Of a stretch of DNA of 64,000 nucleotides, positions 35,201 to 47,979 are shown piece after piece; position 1 is the first letter of the stretch; every line of letters starts with the position of its first letter. Origin of the DNA: Carallia brachiata. Lineage: Eukaryota > Streptophyta > Magnoliopsida > Malpighiales > Rhizophoraceae. Made by a program: the position numbers and the translations under genes. A model generated the notes under the pieces. That model did not search any database. It was not told the DNA's origin and saw only the letters and a program-made list of their open reading frames with translations. The stretch lies in contig JADCRB010000016.1 in the NCBI GenBank assembly GCA_021464245.1, positions 7,168,129 to 7,232,128 of the forward strand, in the 5' to 3' direction.

Positions 35201-38200
35201 TTGGGAGTGGAGAGGCAAAAAAACTACATTGCGCCCTTGGATGACATTTTGATAATTTAATCAACAATTTGTTACTGTGCACTTTTACGGGGTTTTCTCA
35301 CCAATTTTGCTTAGAATCAAAATTGGTGGATCCCACGGCATGTGTTTCTAAAAGTTTCTGAAGTGATTTCTTTCCCACGTTTGGATAAACAAGTAATTAT
35401 GACTTTTTTTCTGACTCTTATTTTTTTTCACGGTATTCTTTCTCACGGTTTTTTAAAAAAATTAAATCTATGAAAATGTCAAAATTTGCCAATCTGTTAT
35501 TTACTTAGAAACTGATTAAAATTCTCTTTGTTACAAAAAATTCTCTCTATCTATAGAATTAACATTTTCTGTGTACCCCATAATTTTTAATCCAAATTAT
35601 CATGTGTAATCGGATAATTTTAAATTTTTGTTTCTAAAATTTTAATTGATAAGCATTGGGGCTAAGTCAAATCGAGACCAGCTTTTACAAGATACAAGAA
35701 AAGTTACGGGGTGCAAGGCAATTTTATATTTATTATCATTCTGATACTTAAGTAATAATAAAATTAAGAAAAAAAAAGAAAAAAAGAATATTATAATTAA
35801 TGTACGAGTATAATATTATTTGAAACTTTACCGACTTTAATGGATTTTTAATGAAGATGTGAGTACGGGACTGTTGAAGTAATCTGAGTTTTTTTTTTGG
35901 TCAATGAAGTAATCTGATTTAGGTGGATTGTGGTCATTGTTCGAATTGGCATGGAAGCCTAAATCTGGTCCTTATTTGGAAGCCTGAATCTGGTCTTTTT
36001 TTGTTTTAATTTTGACCCAAAAAAAACCCAAGCTGGTCGTTGACCATGATTTTCTACTAAAAAAAAAGAATTGATACGGCCTTTGAGACGATATAAAAGC
36101 AAAATTAATTATAAATTTTTATAAATTTTAAAGATTGAGTTTCAAATTTTTTTATTCTTTTATTTCGGTCTTAAATGTTTAAAATTTATTACAATCAGAT
36201 CCTTTGTACAAAAATTAAAATTTTTCTTGTTAGATCAATATATGGTATTAAACAGGTTAACCTAATTCCGTTAATGGAAGAATTTGATTGAAATAGATTT
36301 TGAAATTTTATAACTGAATTAAAGGAAATGAAAATATTTAAAATTTAATTACAAAAATTTATAAAAATTTAGAGTTAATTTTTCTTTTGTACCCTTGAGA
36401 CTAAGCAAGGTAGAACTACCACAGTAAGTGTTGGGCAATTGGGAGGGCTGTACAGATTGTATGAGCCTGTATGCTTCTCAAGTTCTGAGACTTTGACCAG
36501 AAAAGGGCAGACGGAAGAATAAGAAAGGCAGGCGACCGATAGTTTGACCTCGGGATTTTGTTCCCATTGGTCACTTAATATGGGATTCTTAATGAATCTC
36601 CATTTCTAAAAAAAAAAAGTGGTTTGACCTTAATATTTTTTATTATCATAATTGCAGTTCACATTACAGTCGCATTTAAGCGCGGGTGATTTGCAATAAA
36701 GTTACTTAAGAAGACACGAACCAGCCTTATCGAACTGAGGTATTAATGATTTGTTTGGATAGTAAGATTTTTATGAAAAAAAAATTATGATAAAAAAATT
36801 ATAAAAAATGATAAAAAATAAAATTTTATATTTAATTATATAAAAATTAGTAAAAAAATAGATAGATAAAATTACAAAAATACCTTAACAAACAATTGAA
36901 TAATAAATTAAAATTATAAAAATAAGCTTACAATTAATAGAATGCATTGGGATTATTTTAGTCATTATATTTTTAAATTTATTTTAATTTTCTACCATTG
37001 ATTTGACGAGTATTAATTTTTGTTTTGAATTATTTGTTTTCATATTTCCCAAACAAGGAAAATGTTTTGGATTTCTTAATTTTTCTTTCTTATTCTTTTC
37101 TAAAGGCCAACCAATCACATTATGAATGTTGAAAAATATGCAATTTATTTACTAGTTTGTATGTACCACTCAATATGAAAGTCTGATAATTATTCAGTAT
37201 GTTTCCTTTCGTCGTGACATAGGTTCGAGTTCAGATTTAGAAAATTCGTCTGCCTCAATTACTTGAAATTTAGAAAAAGTGCAGTTATCGATTCAAAACT
37301 CGTTAATAATGTGGCTAAATGTGGGAGAGGCCTATGGGTTCAACAGTACTCAGGTAGTGGATATACTCATTAGAAGTGGTTGAATAAGACTTAAAAAAAC
37401 GGAAATTACTCCAGTTTCGATCAATAAATCTGATAATCGTTATACTTGTGATGAATTTCTTTGAATGTTAAAAAAATAACAATTTATTTGTTATTATTTT
37501 TAAAAAATTTAATAATTTTTTATTAAATTATATCATAATAATACATATGAATATGTACCTATTGCATTGGTTGAATTATATTGTCACAATCACTTGAGGT
37601 GGTAGTTTGATGACAAGTCGGTGGGTTTGTTCCCGTATTAGCTCAGGTTTGAGTTCGAATAGTGCAGTCTCTTTGCTAGCACAAGCTATGCGTGCGCGCT
37701 ACATAGATTTCAGACTTATTAATATCGAAGTCGGGTATATGAGAGGTCCATTCAGTTGTAATATTACTCAAATAATAAATTTACCTCGAATGATTGAATT
37801 GAATATTTAAAAATACGATTATTCTGATCCGAATTTATTAATATATATACTGTCAAATTTTTTTTTATAAAAAATTTATATTACCACCAAATTTCTTTCC
37901 TTATATTTTAAAATTGTCTTTATTCGTTTGTGACTTTTCATTCTGTGGCCCCCCCCCCCCCGGCTCCAGGTCTCCTCAAACTGCCATGTCTTGCCCTTTT
38001 TCCCACTTTCTTTTTGACCAAAGTTTCCCTTTTCCCACTTGGCAGCTGTTTTTATGGCTTTGTTGTTGTGTCAAGTCATATATGATGGCTTTCGTGGGAA
38101 CCATATTAAATCTTTTTCTTCTTTAATTTATATAAAAATTAAGAAATTTATAAGTAATTAAGGTTTTGCAACGTGATCTAAACACTGGGCAGTGAATCAA

Positions 38201-38765
38201 GCTCCGGCTGACCACTAAACAGATAATTTCTAAAGGCTCTTACATTCGAACACTAAACTTGCCTTCAGCACATTATTTTTGGTCGTCTCTCTCTTAAAAA
38301 CAAATGAACATTTCAGTCCTTCGTCGGACGCACTAATAAGTACAAACTTAAATCTCTTTATAGATTAAAGCTATAAACTGAAGAAAAAATGTGTGATTTA
38401 TAAAAAAAAATAAAATTATTCATATTTGTAATGTATTATTTAGTAATTTTAAAAATACATCGTAAGTATGTGATTATTACACATCTAAGCAGAGTCATTA
38501 TCTAACTTTATCTATAAAAAAATTTATTATTAAAATATTATTGAGTTTGAGTAGATTTCTTCTAAATTCGTTCGTAGTGTTAATAAATTTAAAATTTAAT
38601 ATTATATTTACACTTAAATTTTATGTTAATAAGAAGACTCAATTAAATCACTACCAAACTAATGCTTTGCACTGGCCATCGCTCAATAAGTCTTAATGGA
38701 TAAAGGCAAGCAATAAATATTCGAGTTTTGGAATTCAAACAAAACTTTTATAGCATGTAGCAAAG
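32212..38765. other. Intergenic DNA between GRAS copies 1 and 2
   Basis: 32212-32560 is the probable 3' UTR of GRAS copy 1. The rest is AT-rich with purine-rich repeats (33830-34140) and no recognised gene. A GC-rich island at about 34400-34515 stands out and is treated separately. At 37590-37700 a segment with GTGGTAGTTTGATGACAAG and GGTTTGAGTTCGAAT has weak tRNA-like boxes but no clear insertion borders. Confidence 0.5.
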
Positions 38766-38788
38766 GAGAAAGTGTCCGACACTTTCTC
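38766..38788. promoter_or_regulatory. Perfect 11-bp inverted repeat upstream of GRAS copy 2
   Basis: The arms GAGAAAGTGTC (38766-38776) and its exact complement (38778-38788) meet around a single C, about 90 bases upstream of the TATA box. The symmetry suits a dimeric DNA-binding protein, but no known motif is assigned. Confidence 0.45.
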
Positions 38789-38875
38789 TGTCGCAGACCA
38801 TTTGCAGCACAGTTCCAAGAAGCTTCGCTTATTATTTCCCAATCACATTGCAAGATCTCCACCTTTTTCTCTGCT

Positions 38876-38883
38876 TATATAAG
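38876..38883 (+). promoter_or_regulatory. TATA box of GRAS copy 2
   Basis: TATATAAG preceded by CTGCT. It lies 74 bases before the leader-intron donor (38957), which allows a short first non-coding exon ending CTTCCCCAG. Confidence 0.65.
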
Positions 38884-38956
38884 AGAATCCCACAAGATCC
38901 TTGGACTTTAAGGACAGAGCCCGCCCGGTCTCCTCATTCTCACAGGTCTTCCCCAG

Positions 38957-39348
38957 GTACAAAGCTATAGTTCCATTCCTGAACTCCTTTTCAATCTTTG
39001 ATAAATTGGGAGTATATTTTCCAAAGTAAAAGTTTCTGTAGCCAGAGATAGTTTGGTTCTATCGTTGCCTTTAGCAATTTGCCTGCTTTTCTTGGTTTGT
39101 GATGGCCTATCTATGCTGTTTGACTAATTTCTCTTTGATGGTCATGTTCAAATTTATTTACTTTTTGCATCTTCTTCTTCCGGCTTCTTGTTGTTCTCCA
39201 TGAGCTTGGCTAGTTTCTTACAGCAAGGCCTAGATTTGCTTTGCTGTTTACACTAACTTTCATGGTTTCATGCTTAATGTTCTTAGCTCATGAAACCGTG
39301 ATAAATTTAGCTGGGAAAAAACTGAGAGGTTTATTTGACTTTTCTCAG
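38957..39348 (+). other. Predicted 5'-UTR intron of GRAS copy 2
   Basis: The donor CCCCAG|GTACAAAG and the acceptor TTTTCTCAG ending at 39348 leave a 21-base leader before the ATG at 39370. The arrangement matches GRAS copy 1. If the intron is used, the longer open frame starting at 39241 is not translated. Confidence 0.55.
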
Positions 39349-39369
39349 ATTTGTGGAAAATTTTCGGTC

Positions 39370-41727
39370 ATGGACACAAATTACACGGCATTCTCCGATT
39401 ACCCCTACATAGATGAACTTGCCAACTTCTCAAACTCGGATCAAAACCAAATTTTGGAAAAAGGGTCAAAATTTGATATCCCATCTCCAGGACTCAGCTT
39501 CATGAATGTTCCTTTTGACCCTCCTGATCCAGAGCCTGACATTTCTGGCCTGCTCTTAAGCTTGAGCTCAGAGGGAGAGTCATCAATCCCCTCTACAGGA
39601 TTGAGCCCACAAGATGCCTCCTCTGATCCTTCATCTTCAACCTGGAGTCCGGAGGGAGAAGCTTTCTTTTCCTCTCTTGACAGCGATTCCACAGATCCTG
39701 TTCTCGGCTACATAGGCCAGATGCTTCTGGAAGAGAATATGGAGGACAAGCCTTTTGTGTATTATGATCCCTTGGCTTTAAGTGCCACCGAGAAGTCTTT
39801 GTCTGAGGTGCTTGGTGAGCAACATCTTCCATCGACAAATTCTCCTTTGAATTTCATCAACCAGGAGAGCTCCAACAGTACTCTTTGGGGACGAGACGTT
39901 GATCACAGCAAAGAAAATATTGCCTGCACCAACAACAGCACTGGCACTGGAGATTTGGTTGATAATTCTCACTGGGTTGGTGCTGTTGGAGGGGAGTTCA
40001 ATACATCTTCATTGCAAACCTCTCTTCCTGATGACTACAACTTCGGGTTGAATTTGCAACCTGTTGTGCCTGTTATCAGTGATGAACTAACTGCTTCTTC
40101 TGCCAGTGAGTTGGTGCACAATATGTTTAGCAGCACAGAATCTTTGCTGCAATTTAAGAGAGGCTTAGAGGAGGCTAGCAAGTTCCTTCCTAGTGCTAAC
40201 AAATTGGTTATTGACTTGCATAGCAATGTGCTTCCTGAGAGACAGACGAGGGAAGCTCTGACATTGGATGCGAAAGATGAGAAATCTAATAGCGGAAGCT
40301 CACCAAATGGATCATCAAGGGGTAAAAGGAATCATGAACAAGAAGATTCTAATCTTGAAGAAGGAAGGAGTAACAAGCAGGCAGCAGTGCATGTAGACGA
40401 GAGTGAATTATCAGAGGTGTTTGATAAGGTATTGCTGTGGAATGGGGAAGCAGGCAGACCATCTTACTGTGCCTATGATGCAGATAAGTATGGAGAATTC
40501 GAGGCCTTGCAACTTGTTCAAGAGTCAAATATGCCGAATGGTGGGAAAACTGGAGCTAAGAGACGGGGCAAGAAGACGGAAACAGTGGATTTGAGGACCC
40601 TTTTGATTCTGTGTGCACAAGCTGTTTCTGCTAATGACTTGAGGACTGCAAATGAGCTACTGAAGCAGATCAGGGAGCATTCTTCTCCTACTGGCGATGG
40701 TTCTCAACGAATGGCCCATTACTTTGCTAATGGTCTTGAGGCACGATTGGCAGGGAGTAGCATCGGGGTCCAAAACTTCTTCAGTTCTCTTACTACTAGA
40801 AGGGTAATGGCTGCTGATATATTGAAAGCTTACAAAACTCTTCTTAATTCTATGCCATTTAAGAGGTTCTCAATTTTCTTCGAGGGCAAAATGATTTTGC
40901 TTGCAGCTGGACAAGCAGCGACTCTTCATATTGTTGATTTTGGTGTTCTACATGGTTACCATTGGCCACTTCTTATCCAGCAACTTGCTTTTAGGCCTGG
41001 TGGCCCTCCCAAACTAAGGATTACGGGGATTGAGCTGCCCCAACGCGGTTTCCGGCCAACAGAAAGAATAGAGGAGACAGGACATCGCTTGGCGAAATAT
41101 TGTGAGCGGTTTAATGTTCCATTTGAATACAATCCTATTGCTGCACAAAACTGGGAAAGCATCCCAATTCAGGACCTGAAAATTAGAAGTGATGAAGTGC
41201 TTGCGGTTAATTGCCTAACTCGCTTCAAGAACCTACATGATGAGACAGATGAAGTGAACTGCCCAAGGGATGCTGTCCTCAGCTTGATCAGGAAGATGAA
41301 TCCTAATATTTTTGTCCTTAATGTTCTAAATGGTTCCTACAATGCACCCTTCTTTGTCACAAGGTTCCGGGAGGCACTTTTCCACTTCTCCTCGATGTTT
41401 GACATCTTTGATTCTACCTTACCTCGCGATGATCATGAAAGGTTAATACTTGAGAGGGAGATACATGGGCGGGAAGTGGCGAATGTTGTTGCATGTGAGG
41501 GACTGGAAAGGGTTGAGAGGCCTGAGACCTACAAGCAGTGGCATGTTAGGATTATGAGGGCAGGATTCAAGTCACGACCGTTAGAGCAGAGGCTCATCAA
41601 CAGGTTTAGAGCTACGTTAAAGGTGAACTACCACAAAGATTTTGTAATCGATGCAGACAGTGATTGGATGCTGCAGGGATGGAAAGGTCGAATCCTCAGT
41701 GCTTCCTCCTGTTGGCTTCCTGCATAG
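39370..41727 (+). CDS. GRAS transcription regulator, LISCL (SCL-like), copy 2
   Basis: Intronless 785-aa protein and tandem paralogue of the gene at 29932. The N-terminal part is Ser/Asp-rich, with the subfamily signature VLGYIGQMLLEENMEDKPFV and YYDPLALSATEKSLSEVLGE, an LLQFKRGLEEASKFLPSANK segment, and a basic RGKRNHEQED stretch that could help nuclear import. The GRAS domain spans about 406-785: VDLRTLLILCAQAVSANDLR, LHIVDFGVLHGYHWPLLIQQ at 519 (VHIID), RITGIELPQRGFRP, RFREALFHFSSMFDIFD (PFYRE region) and the terminal SAW motif GWKGRILSASSCWLPA. The start at 39370 (MDTNYTAFSDYPYIDEL) is the conserved LISCL start; 43 upstream codons are probably intron/leader. The frame is intact. Confidence 0.92.
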   Translation: MDTNYTAFSDYPYIDELANFSNSDQNQILEKGSKFDIPSPGLSFMNVPFDPPDPEPDISGLLLSLSSEGESSIPSTGLSPQDASSDPSSSTWSPEGEAFFSSLDSDSTDPVLGYIGQMLLEENMEDKPFVYYDPLALSATEKSLSEVLGEQHLPSTNSPLNFINQESSNSTLWGRDVDHSKENIACTNNSTGTGDLVDNSHWVGAVGGEFNTSSLQTSLPDDYNFGLNLQPVVPVISDELTASSASELVHNMFSSTESLLQFKRGLEEASKFLPSANKLVIDLHSNVLPERQTREALTLDAKDEKSNSGSSPNGSSRGKRNHEQEDSNLEEGRSNKQAAVHVDESELSEVFDKVLLWNGEAGRPSYCAYDADKYGEFEALQLVQESNMPNGGKTGAKRRGKKTETVDLRTLLILCAQAVSANDLRTANELLKQIREHSSPTGDGSQRMAHYFANGLEARLAGSSIGVQNFFSSLTTRRVMAADILKAYKTLLNSMPFKRFSIFFEGKMILLAAGQAATLHIVDFGVLHGYHWPLLIQQLAFRPGGPPKLRITGIELPQRGFRPTERIEETGHRLAKYCERFNVPFEYNPIAAQNWESIPIQDLKIRSDEVLAVNCLTRFKNLHDETDEVNCPRDAVLSLIRKMNPNIFVLNVLNGSYNAPFFVTRFREALFHFSSMFDIFDSTLPRDDHERLILEREIHGREVANVVACEGLERVERPETYKQWHVRIMRAGFKSRPLEQRLINRFRATLKVNYHKDFVIDADSDWMLQGWKGRILSASSCWLPA

Positions 41728-44725
41728 GAGTCAGCAAGCATGTCAAGCTTATGGTCTAGCATGTCTATTCAACACGATGATGACTGTCCTGCCGGAACAT
41801 GGTGATCTTGGGAAGTTAGCTAAGCGGGCAATATAGGATTTTGGGTTGATTATCCACTTCATTCTGTTGTACATAGGAATGCTATGATGCCTTAATTAGC
41901 TAATGCTTTGTAGATTTTCGGCTTTCTGCCTGCCTTTTTGCCTTACTCGATTGGACTTGTAGCCCTTGGTTATGTCACAAATGTTACAGATTAGATATTA
42001 ATATTGTCATTCTAGTCATTTTTCTTCTCTTTTTCCTTTTCCTGATTCATGTGGAAACCCATGTTCTTGGGAGTGCCATATTCTCCGCAGAGAATCTGTG
42101 GAGTCATTGTGATTGTTTCCAGGACTCCATCTTATTAGCCTGGCACGACCAAAAGTTCAAGAACTTCGCAAACACTGAAGAACACAAACTCACATGCTGC
42201 CCAAAAACAAGACCTAAAACCACAGGTTGCTGGAAAATGAAAGAAGTTCTAGAAGAATGCAATAACAAGCAAATGAAATTGAAAGTTTGAGTCGTTAGTA
42301 ACATTACTTGGGTTGATTTTGTCAGTCATCATCCAGAAATGAAAAAAATATAGACTGGAAAAAGCCCAAATCGGATGATTTAGAATGATTACTTTCATTC
42401 ATTTTCCCTGTTTGTGGATTTGGAAATGGTACATAAGTAGCTTGCTGTAGGACAGAATGATATATTATCATGATTGGTGTTGCAAATTTTTAACATTGGT
42501 CAGAATTATAATTGTTAAAATGTATAAAATTTATATTAATAAATGTAAAGATTTAATGTAATATTATTGTGCTTACCCACCCACCAACTAGTTTTTTGGG
42601 ATGAATATAAAGTTTCAAGACTTTATTTAACATGATATTAAAGTTAATATATTCTCGTACATTTATTACTATGTAATTTGACATTTTATATAAGAATATT
42701 TTTTATTTTAAACTACTGTTACCTTGTGATACATGCTAAACATATTTAACACATATTAAGAAGAAGTATTAATAATATAAAGTTTTATATTAATAAAATA
42801 TAAAATTTGGATATAATTTATAATAATCTTAATATTTGTTTACTGACAAACTTTTTATGTAAATTAAAATATTTATGATGGTGCAATATAAATCGGCGTA
42901 TGTCGCTTCAAGTTTTTAACGTCCGCATAGAAACGCACAATTGATATGAACTAGTGTCGGGGAGAATTGACGGAGTCCCATCAAATTACTCGACTAAGAC
43001 CCCAAAAAAAAAAAACAAGAAGAAAGAAAAAAAATACGCGACTAAACCTAACCTTATCCTTTTACGAATTGAAAGAAACAGCTGGTGGGGATGATCGAAT
43101 ATGAATCCAGCAATCCCCATGGCTTGTCGCTTGATCATTCCCACCAAAAAGATTTTATTACTATTATTGATTTTTTAAAAAGGGCTTAAAAAACCCTTTA
43201 TGCAATAATTTTTTTCAGTTATTTTAAAATATTTGTAGCAACATTAAATAAATTTAGAATAATATAAGATAAAATATATTTAAATTTTAATTTTAAAAAA
43301 ATATAAAAAATTATTGTTATTGTATACCTGTGGGGCTACTTTCTGTGGCCATAGGCTCAGGCCCAATAGTTGCGCTCTTTATCATATTACAAGCTGGTGT
43401 TCGATCAATCTAGAATATTACCAGACACTTGGCGTGTCTGGTCCAGCGGAAACCAGTAGGTCCAACTAGAAGAGGATTACCAGCACTACTTGCTCTTTTT
43501 AAATTCTGGCCGTGGACTTGTCAGCGACAGACTTTGTGTGGACAACAATCAAGGTTGCTCGATTACACGAGACAACGGCATAAAAGAATGTTTGTTTCTT
43601 TTGTTTTAATTGTTGAATATTATTATTATTAGTTATTATTATTAATTATTATTAATTATTAATTGTTGATTTTTACTTGTTGTTGTTGATTACTGATAAA
43701 ATTAATAAAGTATTTGATTAATTTTATATTTACTGTTACTGTTAAATAATAAAATGTCTAATTTAAATATATAATTTATATAAATATATCATATTAAAAA
43801 ATTTATTTTTATATTTTATCATTTTATATTTTAGAATAATATTTTATAAATAATATTGAAAATTATTTTACTTGATTTTTAATTTTTTTTAAAAAATATT
43901 AATTTTTATTAAATGATAAAATTATTATGTTTGAGATTTTTTTTATAAATGTCAATATTAAAGAAAATTGAAGTGAAAAAAATATTATTTAAAAATACTT
44001 AAAAAAAATTATTGAAGTTATATAAATACGAATAAAATAAATTAACATATCTAATTCACGCGTCAAGTAAAAAAATAATAGTAAAATTATATAAATATTT
44101 TTTAAGGGTAATTTAGTCTATATAAATTATTACTAATATTAAAAAGTGAAAAGTAATTCAAAAAACAGTAAAAAATAACCCGAAACTACTTTTCAATCAG
44201 CTGCTGTTAGGAAGTCAAATAAGGAAATAAGTAGAATTAAACAGTAATACTAAAAAGTTTACCAAACGCCTATCTCCCTACTTTTTAAAAATAAAACGCA
44301 AATGTTCTTTCTAGTGAAGAGAAACTCTTAACTTTGGGTAAACAAAAAAAAAAAAACTCTTAACTTTGGTGAAGAAATTCTAGATTTGTAAGAATTTTTG
44401 TTAACCATGAATGATTTGAATCAGTGTTTCAGTGCATAAAACTCTCTTAAAGTAGGATCTAATCAATAAAAAAGTTATTTTAAATTTAAATTTATATCTT
44501 TTAAGTCATAATAAAACAACTTAACTTTTCGTTACACGAAAACTCATTCTTAAACAATTAGAATTACGGGATGACGATTAAAAATAAATAATTGTTTGAA
44601 GTTATACATGCCTCTCAATCATGTGTTGGTGTCGTTCATTTACAAAGTAAGCCCACACATGGCATTTTTTTTTTTTTCGGAACCTGGCTTCAAAGCTTTG
44701 AGCTTCAGTTACACTTCAAAGGATT
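41728..44725. other. 3' region of GRAS copy 2 and intergenic DNA
   Basis: 41728-42000 is the likely 3' UTR. The rest is AT-rich, apart from a less AT-rich segment at 43330-43590 with no recognised protein. No element borders found. Confidence 0.5.
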
Positions 44726-45031
44726 TGCAAAATTAGGTAATGGCTACGTTAGTGCATACGTTTAGATATATAAGGACATCAAAAGTGGCCAGAAGATTAA
44801 AAATAGATAATTGTTTCGTTATTTTATAGAGTAAACCCACACATTCATGGCATTAATTATTATTATTTTTTAAGACGTGGCCTCAAAGCTTTAAGCCCCC
44901 GTCACGTTGATAACTAGTAGCTATACTAATCAGGTGGGGTTGACATCTTCTTTTCCTGTTGATGATGTCCTTCACTTCATAGCTCATATAAAAAGACGTA
45001 TGCACTAACGTAGCCATCCTCTAATTTTGCA
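44726..45031. repeat. Foldback element: inverted repeat with about 36-bp arms
   Basis: The arm at 44726-44761 (including ATGGCTACGTTAGTGCATAC) is repeated in inverse orientation at 44996-45031, differing only at a few bases. Inside the loop the pairing continues weakly (AAGGACATC near 44775 against GATGTCCTT near 44965). An imperfect direct duplication also overlaps: CCCACACATGGCATT near 44650 and CCCACACATTCATGGCATT near 44829, each followed by GGC(T)TCAAAGCTTT. Confidence 0.7.
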
Positions 45032-47520
45032 CATGCGTTGATATTTATATTTTTGTGTGTATATTTAGGAAAAGGGAAAATGTATATAGATGTAGGAAAA
45101 ATGAGACATGAGACAGACTTATTTTGTGTAATTAAACGATTAATATTTACAAAAAAAATGAACGTATTATTTATTAATTTTTTATTATAAACATTAATTA
45201 TCTAATTATATAATTAATCGGCTGATTGCTATACATTTGTCCCGCATCAGTTTTAATCTCAGCATTCAGGTCTCCGAATTCGATGATATAGCCGAAAGAA
45301 TAGAAAAGGTTTCAAATTGTAAAGGAGGAATGATTGGGAAAAGTTATATAAACAAACCAGTGTTGACGAAATATTAATTAGGGAAACGTATTACCCCGAA
45401 GTAGTAACAAAATAAACGAACATTTATATATTACATATTTAATAACCAATAACTTTTCTAATGCGTGATTTTTTTTTTCCCTTCTAACATCAAACTCATT
45501 CATTGATATAAGAAAACTAGTACAAGGTTACTACATGCTTAAGACACATTGCGGACACGTTTGAAATATATTTGTAATTTTGACAAAAATTTGCATCTAA
45601 CAAAAAGTTTCTATTAGGCTTGTAAGTGTAAACCCAGACTTTAGGTTTACATTTGTGAACAATCGTAGTAACCTATTTGCCTTGACTCATATTAAAAATT
45701 CTTATTAAAATTATTACGCAATAATATAATTCCACAATAAATGTAAATAGTAGATAGAACACAAGAGTGAAAATAAGATCCTGGCTAGAAGTTTATATAT
45801 ATATATATATTATCGTGTTGGAATCTTTATTTTTTTTTAAATTAATGTGTCACATAGTTTATTTTTTGTTGTGTCTGTGTAGGCATAACTATGCTTTATA
45901 GATTTCTGTGCAACTCAAACAAATACCTTTATTGCATATAACTCGGCCGCAATTTTAGAGTATTTTTTTAGAATTATGCAGATAATATTCTTCCTTGAAA
46001 AGGAATAAGGAAACCCAATAAATTATCCTCCGAAAAGTCAACTGCTCAAGACGTGATGCTCATGACTGCCTAGATCGATGTTAACAACAACCTACGAGTT
46101 TGAACTTTCAAACGGATAGCCTTATGTTTGCGTAGAATTTCGGTAGCGAGTATTGGAGATTTCAACATTTACAGTATAAATAATTGGACTATAGTGATAC
46201 ATACACTAATCTCTATAAGTTTAATTTTGTTATAACTGGATTGAACGGAAGAGAATTCTAGAGAGGCCATTAATTATAAAGGTGTTGCCAACCCCAGATA
46301 ATTAACGTAAACTATAACATTGGTTCTGGGCTTTTCTAATTCTTTTTAGTGCACCATGAGCTTGGACAACAAGCTTAAATTAACTCCGTAATGCTACTCC
46401 AACCTGATCTGCATTTAACTCCATATGAACTACGATGGAATCAAAGCTTCTGGCACTTTCATTATTTCACTGGCATGCATGTATTAAAATAGTACAACGT
46501 TTTTCTACTCTATTCTTTGTCTTCGGACCAAACAAATATAACTTTGTCCAGGCTGTTTGCTTGCTCCTCGTTTGGACTAAATTCCATTTCTTGTCTGGAC
46601 ATTTCCTTCTTGAGCCGCCAATTGACTAGCTTTTTTTTTCAGGTGTTTCTCTGGTATTTTAGTCTGATGAAAATAAACACTGCAATGGACAATAGAGCAT
46701 TGGAATTTGGGTATTTTGGTTTTGACCTTCCAATTCATAAGAATTTGATTAACTAATAACTATACACAAAAATAATAATAATAATAAAGTTTCCACTAAG
46801 TGATGCAAAATTTTACATCATGAAAAGCTAAAAAATAAGGTGTAAATACAAATATGAATCATGAATGAGTATTTTATCTTTATTCATTTGATTTTTTTTC
46901 TTATATAAGGTGTAACATCACATAAATTTGGTAGTAAAGTAGGCGGTCCTTCAACATTCTTATGATAACTGAATGGTGTCATTTTCCGCAGTTAGATAAT
47001 TCCAAGCAATTGATCAATCTCTTAAGTAAGTGCAAAGACAAATTTAGGAAACTCAGTTATAAATAATATGAATATTTTAACCAAAAAGTTAAAAAAATTT
47101 CTCCTGTCAAGCATCTTATGTAAACTCGCCTAAAAAATGCAAACTGTTAACATTACATGACCCGTCACTTTTTGGAAATTTCTTAGTAAGCTTTGTCCTC
47201 TCATGTAGCTTTGTCGAGGGAGTTTTTTTGTGAGTTTTTATCCAATTGACATGTCGAAGTGCAATAATTCTCAATTTTGCTTAATTATATTGTAAAATAT
47301 AAGATAAAAAAATTATATTTTATCACTTCATTTTTGTTGTTATACAACATATCAAATAAAAGATTTGTTGCACTTCGACAACTTAGTCGGACAAAAATTT
47401 CCAATAATTACTGTTTTCCATATATATATACACACACATACCCATGAATATCTTCTTGTATAATATTGTAATCATTTTGAGTTATCCAGTTGAAGAAATC
47501 TGAAAAAATCGAACTTCTTG
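45032..47520. other. AT-rich intergenic DNA
   Basis: No gene recognised. It separates GRAS copy 2 from the pseudogene. Short open frames at 46435-46756 have no family resemblance. Confidence 0.5.
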
Positions 47521-47979
47521 CATGAACCAAACCTCTTTTATAAGGCAGGGTGATTTAATGAGAATTAAGCTGGAACATGGAGAAGAAGCCTTTAACGCAT
47601 TATGAGCTCATGGCTTTAAGGGCCATGGAGAAGTCTTTGTATGATGTGCTTGATGAAGAGCAACAACTAGGATCGACTAATTCTCCTCTGAATTACGTGA
47701 TCACCCAGCAGGAGAGGCGCAACAATAATGTTGATAATGGCAACAATAATGTTACCATCGCTGGCACTGGAAATCTTGTTGGTAGTGCTCATCATGTGGT
47801 TGGTCCAACTTCAATGCAAATTTCTCTTCCTGGTGACAACAATTTCCGGACGAATTTGCAGCCTACTGTGCCTGATATCAGGAGTCATGGGCTTATTGGT
47901 GCTCCTGCCAGTGTTGAGATGGCTCAGGTTATGTGTTGCAGTGCTGAAACTGTGCTGCAGTTTAAGAGAGGTTTAGATG

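Noticed and set aside
37590..37700. Possible tRNA gene or SINE (GTGGTAGTTTGATGACAAG, GGTTTGAGTTCGAAT)
   Set aside because: Box spacing is only roughly right, no cloverleaf can be drawn, and there is no A tail or target duplication.
39241..39369. Upstream in-frame extension of GRAS copy 2 (43 residues, hydrophobic)
   Set aside because: It overlaps a predicted leader intron, and the conserved LISCL start is at 39370.
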